Shown: positions 46,139-55,195 of the stretch, in pieces
Layout: every line of letters starts with the position of its first letter
Position numbering within the stretch: the first letter of the stretch is position 1
Source: an uncultured Pseudomonadota bacterium
GTDB lineage: Bacteria > Pseudomonadota > Gammaproteobacteria > Ga0077536
Reading direction: 5' to 3'
DNA: 64,000 bases
Assembly (NCBI GenBank): GCA_903825645.1
Contig: CAIKBL010000004.1
Location: 24,706-88,705 of the forward strand
Translations under genes and position numbers: made by a program
Notes under the pieces: model-generated
The model's input: the letters and a program-made list of their open reading frames with translations, nothing else
Told to the model about the DNA's origin: nothing
Databases searched by the model: none

Positions 46139-47290
46139 ATGATGCTACGCGATAAAACTTGTGTCACCGGTATCGGGGAAACCGCCTATCTGCGTGGGTC
46201 TACTCAAACGGCGTTTGAACTCCAGCTGGAAGCCTCCCGCCTTGCGATCGCTGACGCGGGCCTGCGCCCCCGCGATATCGATGGGGTAATCCCCATCGGC
46301 ATCGTGAGCGGGACGGCAGAAGACTTTGTAGAGAATTTCGGTATTCCCGATCTGCGGTACTCTGCGTTGATCCCGCATGGAGGCGCGAGTCCCGTCATGG
46401 CGCTCCAGACCGCGGCCATGGTACTCGCCGCCGGCGTATGCCGCCACGTGCTCATCACCTTCGGCCGCAACGTAACCGCAGGGGCGCATAAAGCTGGGGC
46501 ACGTATTCACAAAATGCCTCAGTTCCACTACGTCACGGAATTTGAATATCCCCTTGGGGCAATTGCACCCGCCCAGCTCTATGCCCCGATGGCACGTCGC
46601 CACATGGATTGTTACGGCACCACTGTCGCCCATTTCGGCGAAGTCGCAGTCGCCTGCCGTCAACATGCGATGCGGAATGACAATGCGATCATGAAAAAGC
46701 CGATAACCCTAGATGATCATCTCAATTCACGCATGATTGCCGATCCGTTTAGGCTGCTCGATTGTAGCCTTGAGAGCGATGGAGGAGCCGCAATCGTCGT
46801 CAGTACGGCATCCCTCGCTGCGGATTTGCGCCAACCGCGCGTGTTCATTTCAGGGGTAGCTACCGGACATCCCGATTCACCCGACTCCATCACGCAGCGA
46901 GTCGACATGACGAGCCTTGGACTCGCGAAAGCGTCGCCGCACGCCTTCCACATGGCGGGCGTCACACAAGCGGATATCGATGTCGCCGAGATCTACGATT
47001 GTTTTACCTATGCGGTCATCCGTCAACTCGAGGACATGGGCTTCTGCGCCAAGGGGGAAGGGGGACCTTTTATCGCCGATGGTCGACTCCGCCCTGGCGG
47101 TGCCCTGCCGACCAATACGCATGGAGGCTTACTTTCACAGGCGCATGTCTGGGGTCTCAATCACGTGGTTGAACTAGTCCGCCAGTTGCGCGGCACGGCC
47201 GGAGTGGCACAAGTCATTAATGCTGAAATCGGATTGGTCACCGGTTATGGCGATATGGGAGACGGCGCGCTGGCCATTATGCGGCGATGA
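46139..47290 (+). CDS. Thiolase-like / lipid-transfer (SCPx-type) protein without the usual Cys
   Basis: 383 residues with the thiolase fold: GETAYLRGSTQTAFELQLEA at the start, ADIDVAEIYDCFTYAVIRQL and NTHGGLLSQAHVWGLNHVVE toward the C-terminus. The usual N-terminal nucleophile motif (GxCAS) is replaced by HGGASPVMALQTAAM, so it is probably not a classical thiolase. Relatives without this Cys act as Ltp2-type retro-aldolases with a DUF35 partner, in steroid or side-chain degradation. No DUF35 gene is adjacent here. Two ATGs, 46139 and 46142. Confidence 0.85.
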   Translation: MMLRDKTCVTGIGETAYLRGSTQTAFELQLEASRLAIADAGLRPRDIDGVIPIGIVSGTAEDFVENFGIPDLRYSALIPHGGASPVMALQTAAMVLAAGVCRHVLITFGRNVTAGAHKAGARIHKMPQFHYVTEFEYPLGAIAPAQLYAPMARRHMDCYGTTVAHFGEVAVACRQHAMRNDNAIMKKPITLDDHLNSRMIADPFRLLDCSLESDGGAAIVVSTASLAADLRQPRVFISGVATGHPDSPDSITQRVDMTSLGLAKASPHAFHMAGVTQADIDVAEIYDCFTYAVIRQLEDMGFCAKGEGGPFIADGRLRPGGALPTNTHGGLLSQAHVWGLNHVVELVRQLRGTAGVAQVINAEIGLVTGYGDMGDGALAIMRR

Positions 47291-47481
47291 CAGCCCGCCT
47301 TTCCTTGGCCCTGAAGGTATTGATTCGCCCTTTTTGAGCGCCTTGCGGATCCGCTGGGAACTATATGGCGCGCCGAGACTCTCAGAGGAAGCGGACCTTT
47401 GGGACGCAGCGAGACTGATCAGCGGCGATGGGTGCCGAAGTCCGAGTTCTCAACTGACCAATCAATAAGGAAACTATTTAT

Positions 47482-47841
47482 ATGCTTACGAACTTCCGGC
47501 TGGCTAAGCGTGCCATTGCGACCACTCTCGCCGTTGCCCTCACAGGTGCGATGAGCATGGCGATGGCAGCAGACGCTGGCTACGATGCCGACTGGGCCAA
47601 AAACCACCCACGACGAGCACAGGTCAATCATCGGCTCGCGAACCAGACTCATCGGATCAAAAAAGAGGTCAAGGAAGGTGAGCTGAGCAAGGCAAAGGCC
47701 CGGCAACTCCATCGACAGGACCAGTCAATCCGAAGAGAAGAGCGCGCCATGGCCAAAGCTCACCACGGCCACATCACGAAGCAGGAACAAGGCACGCTCA
47801 ACCGGCAGGAAAACGCCGTCAGCAAGCAAATCGGGCAGTAA
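47482..47841 (+). CDS. Small secreted basic protein, function unknown
   Basis: 119 residues. Sec signal of about 30 residues (TTLAVALTGAMSMAMA). The mature part is strongly charged: HPRRAQVNHRLANQTHRIKK and repeating helices of the form QxxLxRQExxxxxxE (KARQLHRQDQS, EQGTLNRQENAV). Similar short periplasmic proteins occur in beta- and gammaproteobacteria with no known role. Shine-Dalgarno AAGGA before the ATG at 47482. Confidence 0.8.
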   Translation: MLTNFRLAKRAIATTLAVALTGAMSMAMAADAGYDADWAKNHPRRAQVNHRLANQTHRIKKEVKEGELSKAKARQLHRQDQSIRREERAMAKAHHGHITKQEQGTLNRQENAVSKQIGQ

Positions 47842-47933
47842 GCACCCACAAGCCCTGCCGCCTAACCGAGGGCGGTGGGGTGCGACGGTCAGTTTTAGGA
47901 CGCTACCTTCCCCTAGCCAGGGGACATCCCCTC

Positions 47934-48386
47934 TCAGCATCCCCTGATGGCATCGGAAAGTTCTCGGATGCGCACCAAGAAGAAATACCAGATGGGCGGC
48001 ATACACAGCGGTAACAAGCCTGCCACGAAAAGTGTGATGACGTATTCCCAGTCATCGGGTAGCTTTGCCCGCTTCTCATTCCAGGCTTTCAGCTTCTTGT
48101 AGGCTGCAATGATAGCTTTTTGCTCTTTCGTCGACTCAACCGCCGAATTTCGCGAGAAAAAGAGTTTTTCCCCGGAGCATTCCACCTCGAGTCCAGCGGG
48201 CGTGGTCGGCTTCTCCCCCGCGTTAATCTTTTTTTGATCGTCCTGCCAGGGCTTGACGCATTCAGCCACTGCATTCGCTAGATTGGACTTCAAATGTGAA
48301 CGGTACCAATGCACCCCATCGACTGTGAGGATGGCAACGACGATGAATCCGATCAAAAGCCCGATTCTTATTTTCATGTTTTTCAC
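47934..48386 (-). CDS. Small inner-membrane protein, function unknown
   Basis: 150 residues with an N-terminal membrane helix (about 6-24, RIGLLIGFIVVAILTVDGV) and a second near the C-terminus (about 117-140, VITLFVAGLLPLCMPPIWYFFL). The soluble part between them has two cysteines (AECVK, EVECSGEK) that could pair. No family recognised. Start ATG at 48386, or the in-frame ATG at 48377. Confidence 0.65.
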   Translation of the reverse strand: MKNMKIRIGLLIGFIVVAILTVDGVHWYRSHLKSNLANAVAECVKPWQDDQKKINAGEKPTTPAGLEVECSGEKLFFSRNSAVESTKEQKAIIAAYKKLKAWNEKRAKLPDDWEYVITLFVAGLLPLCMPPIWYFFLVRIRELSDAIRGC

Positions 48387-48950
48387 GTTTTACACGTTGC
48401 CCATTTCAACATCCCACTACCGGTGACAAACGACAATGCCCGGGCTTCCCCCGGTCGCCCCGCACCGCCTCCGACCCAAGTTCGCCCGTCGTATAAACCG
48501 CGTCGAGTGCGTGCCTGCCGGGGCAAAGTTGGCGCTCGGTGACCCCATAGGCTCCAGACTTCGACGCGGCCGCCAATCATACCGCGCTCACGGCAGTGGC
48601 ATACGTCGCTAGACCGTTCGTTCGCTGCCCCATCCGCGAGCGCCGCGGCAATAAACCGCCTCGCTTCCGTCAGACCCTGCCCAAAGACACGATTTTGCGC
48701 TTCGCCGTGCTCATCTCAATGCCTATTTTAATTCACGTCAATCTGCCCTCAAACCGTATAGCAATGTGCAAGCGAAACAATCTGTTAAAACGATGGTCTA
48801 AACTAACGTTGGCACGATCACGACTTTTTTGTTTGCTTCGGCATGAAATTTGCTTGCTGCAAAGACAGCGCCGTCTCTTTGACACGCGATGAGCCCAGGC
48901 AAAAACGAGGAGAGCAGCACTTACCATTCTACTGACGCAGGAGTCTTGCT
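48387..48950. other. 564-base intergenic region upstream of yeaG
   Basis: No recognisable gene; the small open frame at 48596-48892 is not convincing. The half nearest yeaG is AT-richer and holds the candidate sigma-54 promoter. Confidence 0.6.
48840..48853 (+). promoter_or_regulatory. Candidate sigma-54 promoter of yeaGH-ycgB
   Basis: GGCATGAAATTTGC fits the sigma-54 pattern GGCACG-N4-TTGC with one mismatch (T for C) and the exact GG (-24) to GC (-12) spacing. It sits about 98 bases before the yeaG ATG. E. coli yeaGH is known to be sigma-54/NtrC controlled, which supports the site. A second GGCACG (48811-48816) lacks a matching -12 element. Confidence 0.6.
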
Positions 48951-50879
48951 ATGACGACTTTGCTAGAAGCATACCGTTCAAGCTACTCGAGCACGCTGGA
49001 AGAAGAGCTGAGCATCCAAGAATATCTCGATCTCTGCAAACGCGAACCCCGCGCCTACGCGAGCGCAGCCGAGCGAATGCTCGCGGCGATTGGGGAGCCT
49101 GAGTTCGTAGATACACGTAACGAGCCCCGCCTCGCCCGGATTTTTTTTTCCAACCGAATCATCCGGCGTTATCCGGCGTTTCGCGAATTCTTCGGCATGG
49201 AAGACGCAATCGAACAAATTGTTTCTTTCCTGAAGCACGCGGCGCAGGGTTTGGAGGAGCGTAAGCAAATCCTCTACCTGCTCGGACCCGTCGGGGGCGG
49301 AAAATCCTCCATCGCTGAGCGTCTGAAAGTTCTGATGGAAGCCCAGCCGATTTACGCCTTAGCGGGCTCTCCGGTCAATGAATCACCCCTCGGCTTGTTT
49401 CCGCCGGCGAGTTTCGGCGCGATGCTTGAAACCGATTACAGTATCCCTGCCCGGTATCTGAACGGCGTCATGTCACCCTGGGCCATCAAGCGTCTGCGCG
49501 AATACGAAGGCGATCTGTCCCACTTTCGGGTAGTTCGCATTCAGCCTTCCGTCCTTCGCCAGATCGCGATCGCGAAGACCGAACCGGGCGACGAGAACAA
49601 CCAGGACATTTCCTCGCTGGTCGGGAAGGTTGATATCCGCAAGCTCGAGAATTTCTCGCAGAATGACTCAGATGCCTACAGCTACTCCGGTGGATTGTGC
49701 CTTGCGAATCAAGGGCTACTTGAATTCGTCGAGATGTTCAAGGCGCCGATCAAAATGCTACATCCGCTTCTCACGGCAACTCAAGAAGGCAACTACAAAG
49801 GGACGGAGGGTTTCTCAGCCATTCCGTTCAACGGCATCATTCTTGCGCACTCAAACGAATCGGAATGGACAACTTTCCGAAATAACAAGAACAACGAGGC
49901 CTTCCTCGACCGCATCTCGATCGTGAAGGTCCCCTATTGCTTACGCGTCACCGATGAAGTCCACATCTACCGCAAGTTACTGTCCCATTCATCCCTGGCA
50001 GAAGCCACCTGCGCCCCCGGTACGCTGGAGATGATGGCTCAGTTCTCCGTACTGACGAGACTGAAAGAGCCCGAGAACTCGAGCGTTTATTCCAAGATGA
50101 GGATTTACGACGGCGAGAGCCTGAAGGATATCGATCCTAAAGCAAAAACGCTGCAGGAGTACCGCGACTACGCCGGCCCGGACGAAGGGATGCACGGGGT
50201 GTCAACCCGGTTCGCCTACAAAATTTTGTCTGCCGTATTCAACTATGATCCCAATGAACTCGGGGCGAACCCCGTCCATCTGATGTACGCCCTTGAGCAG
50301 CGTTTGGCACGGGAGGGACTCCCCGAAGAAACGCACCGCCATTACCTGGAGCACATCAAGGGCTGGCTCGCCCCCCGCTACGCCGAGTTCATCGGCAAAG
50401 AAATTCAGACTGCCTATCTTGAATCCTACTCAGAATATGGGCAAAACATCTTCGATCGCTACGTAACCTTCGCCGATTGCTGGATTCAAGAGGAGGATTT
50501 TCGTGATCCGGAGACCGGGGAAAGCTTTAACCGCAGCGCACTTAATGGTGAGCTCGAAAAAATCGAAAAGCCGGCTGGGATAGCTAATCCGAAGGATTTC
50601 CGCAACGAAATTGTAAATTTCGTACCGCGTGCAAGAGCGTCAAACCGGGGCCGGAATCCAGCTTGGAACAGCTATGAAAAACTACGCGAGGTGATCGAGA
50701 AGAAGATGTTTTCGAACACCTAGGACTTGCTTCCGGTCATCTCCTTCAATGCGAAGGCCTCTGCAGAGGATAAAGACAAGCATGGGAATTTTGTCACGCG
50801 AATGGTCGCGAAGGGCTATACAGAGAAGCAGGTGCGCCTGCTCGCAGAGTGGTATCTCCGCGTCGGCAAACAATCCTGA
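48951..50879 (+). CDS. yeaG: PrkA-family serine protein kinase YeaG, with in-frame amber at 50721
   Basis: P-loop GPVGGGKSS (112-120) opens the AAA+-like ATPase region; the C-terminal kinase-like part contains STRFAYKILSAVFNY and FVTFADCWIQEEDF-like sequence. Residues 1-590 end in EVIEKKMFSNT, where E. coli YeaG continues EDLLPVISFNAKAS. Here the next codon is TAG (50721-50723), followed in frame by DLLPVISFNAKASAEDKDKH and a conserved tail to the TGA at 50877-50879 (642 codons, E. coli about 644). So GAG has become TAG, or the base is an error, or the stop is read through. Stress-response operon with yeaH and ycgB. Confidence 0.9.
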
Positions 50880-50899
50880 AACGAGCGAGGAACTTTGCG

Positions 50900-52165
50900 A
50901 TAAACCATTTCATCGACCGACGACAGAATAGTCGCGGCAAGAGCACCGTAAATCGGGAGCGATTCCTGAGACGCTACAAATCGCAGGTCCGCGAAGCGGT
51001 ACGACGAATGGTCGGTGAACGTAAAATTGAAGACATGAATCAGGGCGGAGACATTCACCTGCCCACGCGCAACATTGCAGAGCCGAGCTTCGGCTTTGGC
51101 CGGGGCGGCGACCGAGAATTCGTGCTGCCGGGTAACCGAGAGTACCTGCGTGGCGATAGGATTGCACGCCCAGACAGAGCAAACGATTCGGAAGGCCGCG
51201 CTGGCAAGGGAAGCGGCGAGAGCACGGACGACTTCGTCTTCTCCCTTTCACGAGAGGAATTCCTGACGATATTCTTTGATGATCTCGAACTGCCCCGAAT
51301 GACTCGCAGCCAATTGGGTGCTGCCGAACATCTTAAGAGCACCCGTGCTGGATATGCCACAGAAGGCTCTCCTGCTAATCTCTCTGTCACTCGAATACTG
51401 ACCCATTCACTCAGCCGTCGCATTGCATTAAAGGGCGTCCTAAAGCAAAAAACAGCAGCACTGGAAACCAGTCTCGCCGCAGCCGTTCGCGAAGACCGTC
51501 CGGCCGACGCCGCCGCCGAAATCATAGCCGCCATCGAAGTCCTCCTCGCTCGAGTGGGCGGCTTACCGTTCCTAGAAGAAATCGATCTCCGTTACCGAAA
51601 TCGAGTGCTACGCCCCGCGCCGATTGCACGGGCCGTGATGTTCTGCATGATGGACGTCTCCGCCTCGATGGATGAAACCAAGAAAGATCTTGCAAAGCGT
51701 TTTTTCACCTTGCTCCATCTCTTTCTGAAAAGAAAATATCAGCAAGTGGAACTGATTTTTATTCGCCATACCGAAGACGCTGAAGAAGTTGACGAAGCCG
51801 TTTTCTTCCATGATCTAAAATCCGGCGGCACCGTGGTGCTCCCCGCACTTGAGCTCACGGAAAAAATTCGGCGCACCCGCTATGCCGAGGGTTGGAATGT
51901 CTATGCCGCTCAGGCCTCGGACGGCGACGCGTTCGGTAGCGATCCCGCCCGCTGCGCCCGTTTTCTAAGAGAAACCTTCCTTCCAGCCGCCAGCTACTAC
52001 GCGTATATCGAGCTGACGCCTGAGCAGACTTATCATTTTTCTAACTTGTGGATGGAATATAAAATTTTAGCAACCGAAAGCGAAAATTTCGCGATGCGTC
52101 GCGCCTCGCGCCGGGAGAATATCTACCCGGTATTTCGCGAACTTTTTAGTCGGGAGGGCACCTGA
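50900..52165 (+). CDS. yeaH: YeaH (DUF444), VWA-like partner of YeaG
   Basis: About 421 residues from the conserved FIDRRQNSRGKSTVNRERFL start. A VWA-like MIDAS is visible as MMDVSASMDETKKD, and YIELTPEQTYHFSNLW lies near the C-terminus. Orthologues begin with Met just before WFIDRR, but the codon there is ATA (50900-50902), preceded by GAGG nine bases upstream. The only in-frame conventional starts are GTG 50849 (inside the yeaG tail) and CTG 50876. Overlaps ycgB start by one base (52165). Confidence 0.88.
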   Translation: MNHFIDRRQNSRGKSTVNRERFLRRYKSQVREAVRRMVGERKIEDMNQGGDIHLPTRNIAEPSFGFGRGGDREFVLPGNREYLRGDRIARPDRANDSEGRAGKGSGESTDDFVFSLSREEFLTIFFDDLELPRMTRSQLGAAEHLKSTRAGYATEGSPANLSVTRILTHSLSRRIALKGVLKQKTAALETSLAAAVREDRPADAAAEIIAAIEVLLARVGGLPFLEEIDLRYRNRVLRPAPIARAVMFCMMDVSASMDETKKDLAKRFFTLLHLFLKRKYQQVELIFIRHTEDAEEVDEAVFFHDLKSGGTVVLPALELTEKIRRTRYAEGWNVYAAQASDGDAFGSDPARCARFLRETFLPAASYYAYIELTPEQTYHFSNLWMEYKILATESENFAMRRASRRENIYPVFRELFSREGT

Positions 52166-53655
52166 TGAACGCGCCCTTATCCACTGATTCGGAATGGACT
52201 TTCGAGCTGCTGGAAAATTACGATACGGCGATCGCCCGCTCTGCACGGGAATATGGCCTCGACACTTATCGTAATCAGATAGAGATCATCACCTCGGAAC
52301 AGATGCTCGATGCGTACGCGAGCACCGGCTTACCCGTTCTGTACCCCCACTGGTCCCATGGTAAGGAATTTATCCGGAACGCGCAGGCCTACCGAGGTGG
52401 CCAGCAAGGTCTGGCATATGAAATCGTCATCAATTCGGACCCTTGTATCGCATATCTGATGGAAGAAAATACGATGGCGATGCAGGCCTTGGTAATCGCC
52501 CATGCGTGTTACGGCCACAACTCTTTTTTTAAAGGAAATCACTTATTCCGGCAGTGGACAACTGCAGATGGGATCGTAGACTACCTGCAATTCTCCCGTC
52601 GATATGTCATGGCATGCGAGGAGCGACATGGCGCCGCGGAAGTCGAAGCCGTCCTTGATGCCTGCCATGCGCTCATGCCCCATGCGGTGGATCGCTATCG
52701 CCGCCCCGCGCCACTGTCACTTAAGGTCGAAGCCGCTAGGCTCACTGAACGTGAGCATCATCGCGAACGTCAGATAAATGATCTCTGGCGCACGCTGCCT
52801 ACGCGGGAACGTCCAACCGAATCAAGATCTACCTCTAATTTCCCGTCCGAGCCACAGGAAAATTTACTTTATTTTATAGAGAAAAATTCTCCTCGACTCG
52901 AACCTTGGCAACGCGAATTGGTGCGCATCTTCAGGAAACTGGCGCAGTATTTTTACCCTCAGAGCCAGACTAAGGTCATGAACGAGGGTTGGGCCACCTT
53001 CTGGCATTACACCTTACTCAACCGACTCCATGAGGACGGTCTAGTGACCGATGGGTTCATGCTGGAAGTATTGAAGAGCCACACCAATGTCATTTTTCAA
53101 CCAAAATTCGAATCGCCGGCCTATTCCGGCATAAATCCCTACGCACTCGGCTTCGCGATGTTCTCCGATCTGCGGCGAATTTGTGAAAGTCCAGAGGCAG
53201 AGGATCGTTCGTGGTTCCCCGCGATCGCTGGTAGTGACTGGAAGAAAACCTTGGATTTTGCGATGCGAAATTTCAAAGACGAATCTTTTATAACGCAATT
53301 TCTCTCACCACGACTCATCCGAGAATTACGGCTATTTGCTGTTGCTGACCAATCATCCGAAAAAGATCTCCGTGTAGATTCTATCCACGATGAAGCGGGT
53401 TATCGGCGGGTCCGTACGCTATTAGCTCGCCAGTATTGCGTAGACGAGCGCGTGCCGGACATCCAGATCACGCGATTTAATCGCGATGCTGATCGCTCGC
53501 TGACGCTCCAATACAAACAGCTAAGGGGTCGTCCGTTGTCCGAAGCGGCCGAAGAGGTGCTCAGGCATGTGCATTATTTGTGGGGATTCCCTGTCCACCT
53601 AGAGATGAGAGATCTCGATGATACCGTCCTATTGAGGCAGGATTGCGCCGCATGA
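52165..53655 (+). CDS. ycgB: SpoVR family protein YcgB
   Basis: 496 residues; E. coli YcgB is about 510. Characteristic regions: LYPHWSHGKEFIRNAQAYRG, AHACYGHNSFFKGNHLF and VMNEGWATFWHYTLLNRL. The protein family acts with YeaG and YeaH in stationary-phase and nutrient stress, and with spore cortex formation in Bacillus. Function at the molecular level is unknown. Its ATG overlaps the yeaH TGA as TGATG. Confidence 0.95.
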   Translation: MNAPLSTDSEWTFELLENYDTAIARSAREYGLDTYRNQIEIITSEQMLDAYASTGLPVLYPHWSHGKEFIRNAQAYRGGQQGLAYEIVINSDPCIAYLMEENTMAMQALVIAHACYGHNSFFKGNHLFRQWTTADGIVDYLQFSRRYVMACEERHGAAEVEAVLDACHALMPHAVDRYRRPAPLSLKVEAARLTEREHHRERQINDLWRTLPTRERPTESRSTSNFPSEPQENLLYFIEKNSPRLEPWQRELVRIFRKLAQYFYPQSQTKVMNEGWATFWHYTLLNRLHEDGLVTDGFMLEVLKSHTNVIFQPKFESPAYSGINPYALGFAMFSDLRRICESPEAEDRSWFPAIAGSDWKKTLDFAMRNFKDESFITQFLSPRLIRELRLFAVADQSSEKDLRVDSIHDEAGYRRVRTLLARQYCVDERVPDIQITRFNRDADRSLTLQYKQLRGRPLSEAAEEVLRHVHYLWGFPVHLEMRDLDDTVLLRQDCAA

Positions 53656-54343
53656 CCGTTAGGGTCAGAACGTCGTTAGGTCTGATGAAAGTCTGCGTTT
53701 CCGCTGAACTAGCCGCCGACATCCCGAGAGGGCCATTGGCACGCTCATCTATTTCATGGGCGATGACTCGTTACATTTTCTTGGCATAAGATTCAGCTTA
53801 GTCAACGGCGCTGGTCATCCTCGGTCTGGTCTGGATGGCATCGGGTTCATCTGCCACGACCAACCTAAAATGCTTCGGAGTCCCTTCATCACTGACAAGG
53901 CTCTCCAACCGCTCCATCCAATCTTCCTTGGCCATGCGGTAGCGACGAATGCTTCGCTCACGGAACATCGGCGGCGGTGTTTCCTGACGATTCTTCCCTG
54001 TCGACGGAAGAGACGACCATTTTGCTGTCTGACTCTGCGCGACCCGCTGCTGACGTCCTAATTTAAAAAAATCACTCTGATTAACATTCGGTTTTCCAGA
54101 CCGAGATAACAGACTCATCTACCCTTGGCACCCAACCAATTGACGATCCCGCTACGCTGCCGGTTAACTTTAAGAATCTGTTTCACGAAAACCGAGGACG
54201 CGTGCGACCATCGGACTGGCGTGAAAAGACACCTTCGTGTAAGTTCCCGCCAGCGTGGCGTTCCTGTTTTTGCGTTGCAAAATTTAGCCAGCAACGGGAC
54301 GCCTTTATATTTTTGGCATAAGAGACGCAAGGGGGGGACAACC
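53656..54343. other. Intergenic region with one weak minus-strand frame
   Basis: 688 bases between ycgB and the NAT-like gene. The only noteworthy frame is the minus-strand one at 53798-54118. No other recognised gene or RNA. Confidence 0.4.
53798..54118 (-). CDS. Possible small hypothetical protein
   Basis: 106 codons; the C-terminal part (AKEDWMERLESLVSDEGTPKHFRLVVADEPD) looks more protein-like than the surrounding frames, with balanced composition. The N-terminus is Ser/Arg-rich and less convincing. No family recognised. Not supported by neighbours, so it may be spurious. Confidence 0.35.
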   Translation of the reverse strand: MSLLSRSGKPNVNQSDFFKLGRQQRVAQSQTAKWSSLPSTGKNRQETPPPMFRERSIRRYRMAKEDWMERLESLVSDEGTPKHFRLVVADEPDAIQTRPRMTSAVD

Positions 54344-55195
54344 TTGGTTAGTGCAGTCAACCAGCTATCACCGACCATCGCTGAACAGGTCGTCGAGCGA
54401 CTCGGGTTTAGGAGTTTTCCCGCGCCGAATCTTAGTAGCCTGAGATTATTGTACGACGCTTGGTGCCGGCGTGTTCCTTTCGACAACATCCGGAAATTAA
54501 TTGCCCTGCGGGGGCAACATAGCGGTCCCTTGCCAGGGGATGACCCCACTGATTTCTTTTCGGCCTGGTTACGCTACGGTACCGGTGGAACCTGCTGGGC
54601 CGCACATGGCGCACTTCACGCCTTACTCATCACGCTGGGTTTTAATTCGATGCGTGGCGTTGCCACGATGCTCGTCGCTCCGAACATTCCCCCAAACCAC
54701 GGGACGCTGACGGTTGTTTTGGACGAGGAGCGCTACCTGCTGGATGCCTCGATGCTGCACGGCGAGCCGCTACGGCTTCGCCCTACCGAGCCCGCCGAGA
54801 TAGGCCATCCGGCGTGGGGGATCCGCTCGACTTTCGAACAGGGCCAGTGGCTGCTCCACTGGCGTCCGTTACATCGGACTGAGGGCGTTGACTGTCGGAT
54901 TGACGCCCTCGAAACGGACGCTGACGACTTCCAAAGACGTCATGAAGACACTCGGGTCTGGAGCCCTTTCAATCATGAATTAGTGGTACGCCTAAATCGC
55001 GGCCACCGGGTCACCGGTATTGCCTTCGGCCGACAAGTCGAGATCGATGACTTAGGAAATGTCGTCGACTTGCCACTCGATTCCATTCAGCGCATCAAAT
55101 TTCTGATCGAAATCCTCGGCATCGACGAATCCATTGTCGCCGCGCTGCCCCTCGACGAAAAAACGCCCCCGCCACCGTCCGCCGCGGCAAGGTGA
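54344..55195 (+). CDS. Arylamine N-acetyltransferase-like protein
   Basis: 283 residues from TTG 54344 (SAVNQLSPTIAEQVVERLGF); the open frame begins at 54125, but the first 73 codons look non-coding. NAT hallmarks: VPFDNIRKL, catalytic Cys84 in GTGGTCWAAH, His in IPPNHGTLTVV and Asp in RYLLDASM. The family acetylates arylamines or, in bacterial clusters, releases or cyclises amides. Local partners are absent, so the acceptor is unknown. A GC-rich hairpin follows 14 bases after the stop. Confidence 0.85.
   Translation: MVSAVNQLSPTIAEQVVERLGFRSFPAPNLSSLRLLYDAWCRRVPFDNIRKLIALRGQHSGPLPGDDPTDFFSAWLRYGTGGTCWAAHGALHALLITLGFNSMRGVATMLVAPNIPPNHGTLTVVLDEERYLLDASMLHGEPLRLRPTEPAEIGHPAWGIRSTFEQGQWLLHWRPLHRTEGVDCRIDALETDADDFQRRHEDTRVWSPFNHELVVRLNRGHRVTGIAFGRQVEIDDLGNVVDLPLDSIQRIKFLIEILGIDESIVAALPLDEKTPPPPSAAAR

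Noticed and set aside
48811..48830. Second sigma-54-like site upstream of yeaG
   Set aside because: GGCACG is perfect but the -12 GC element is absent at the needed distance.
50721..50723. Reassignment of UAG as a sense codon
   Set aside because: TAG is the normal final stop of argG, tldD, the LLM gene at 41757, the crotonase gene and the MFS gene at 60111, so the code is standard.
54125..54343. N-terminal extension of the NAT-like protein
   Set aside because: The first 73 codons do not resemble the NAT N-terminus, which begins at about the TTG at 54344 with a G-rich Shine-Dalgarno-like element.
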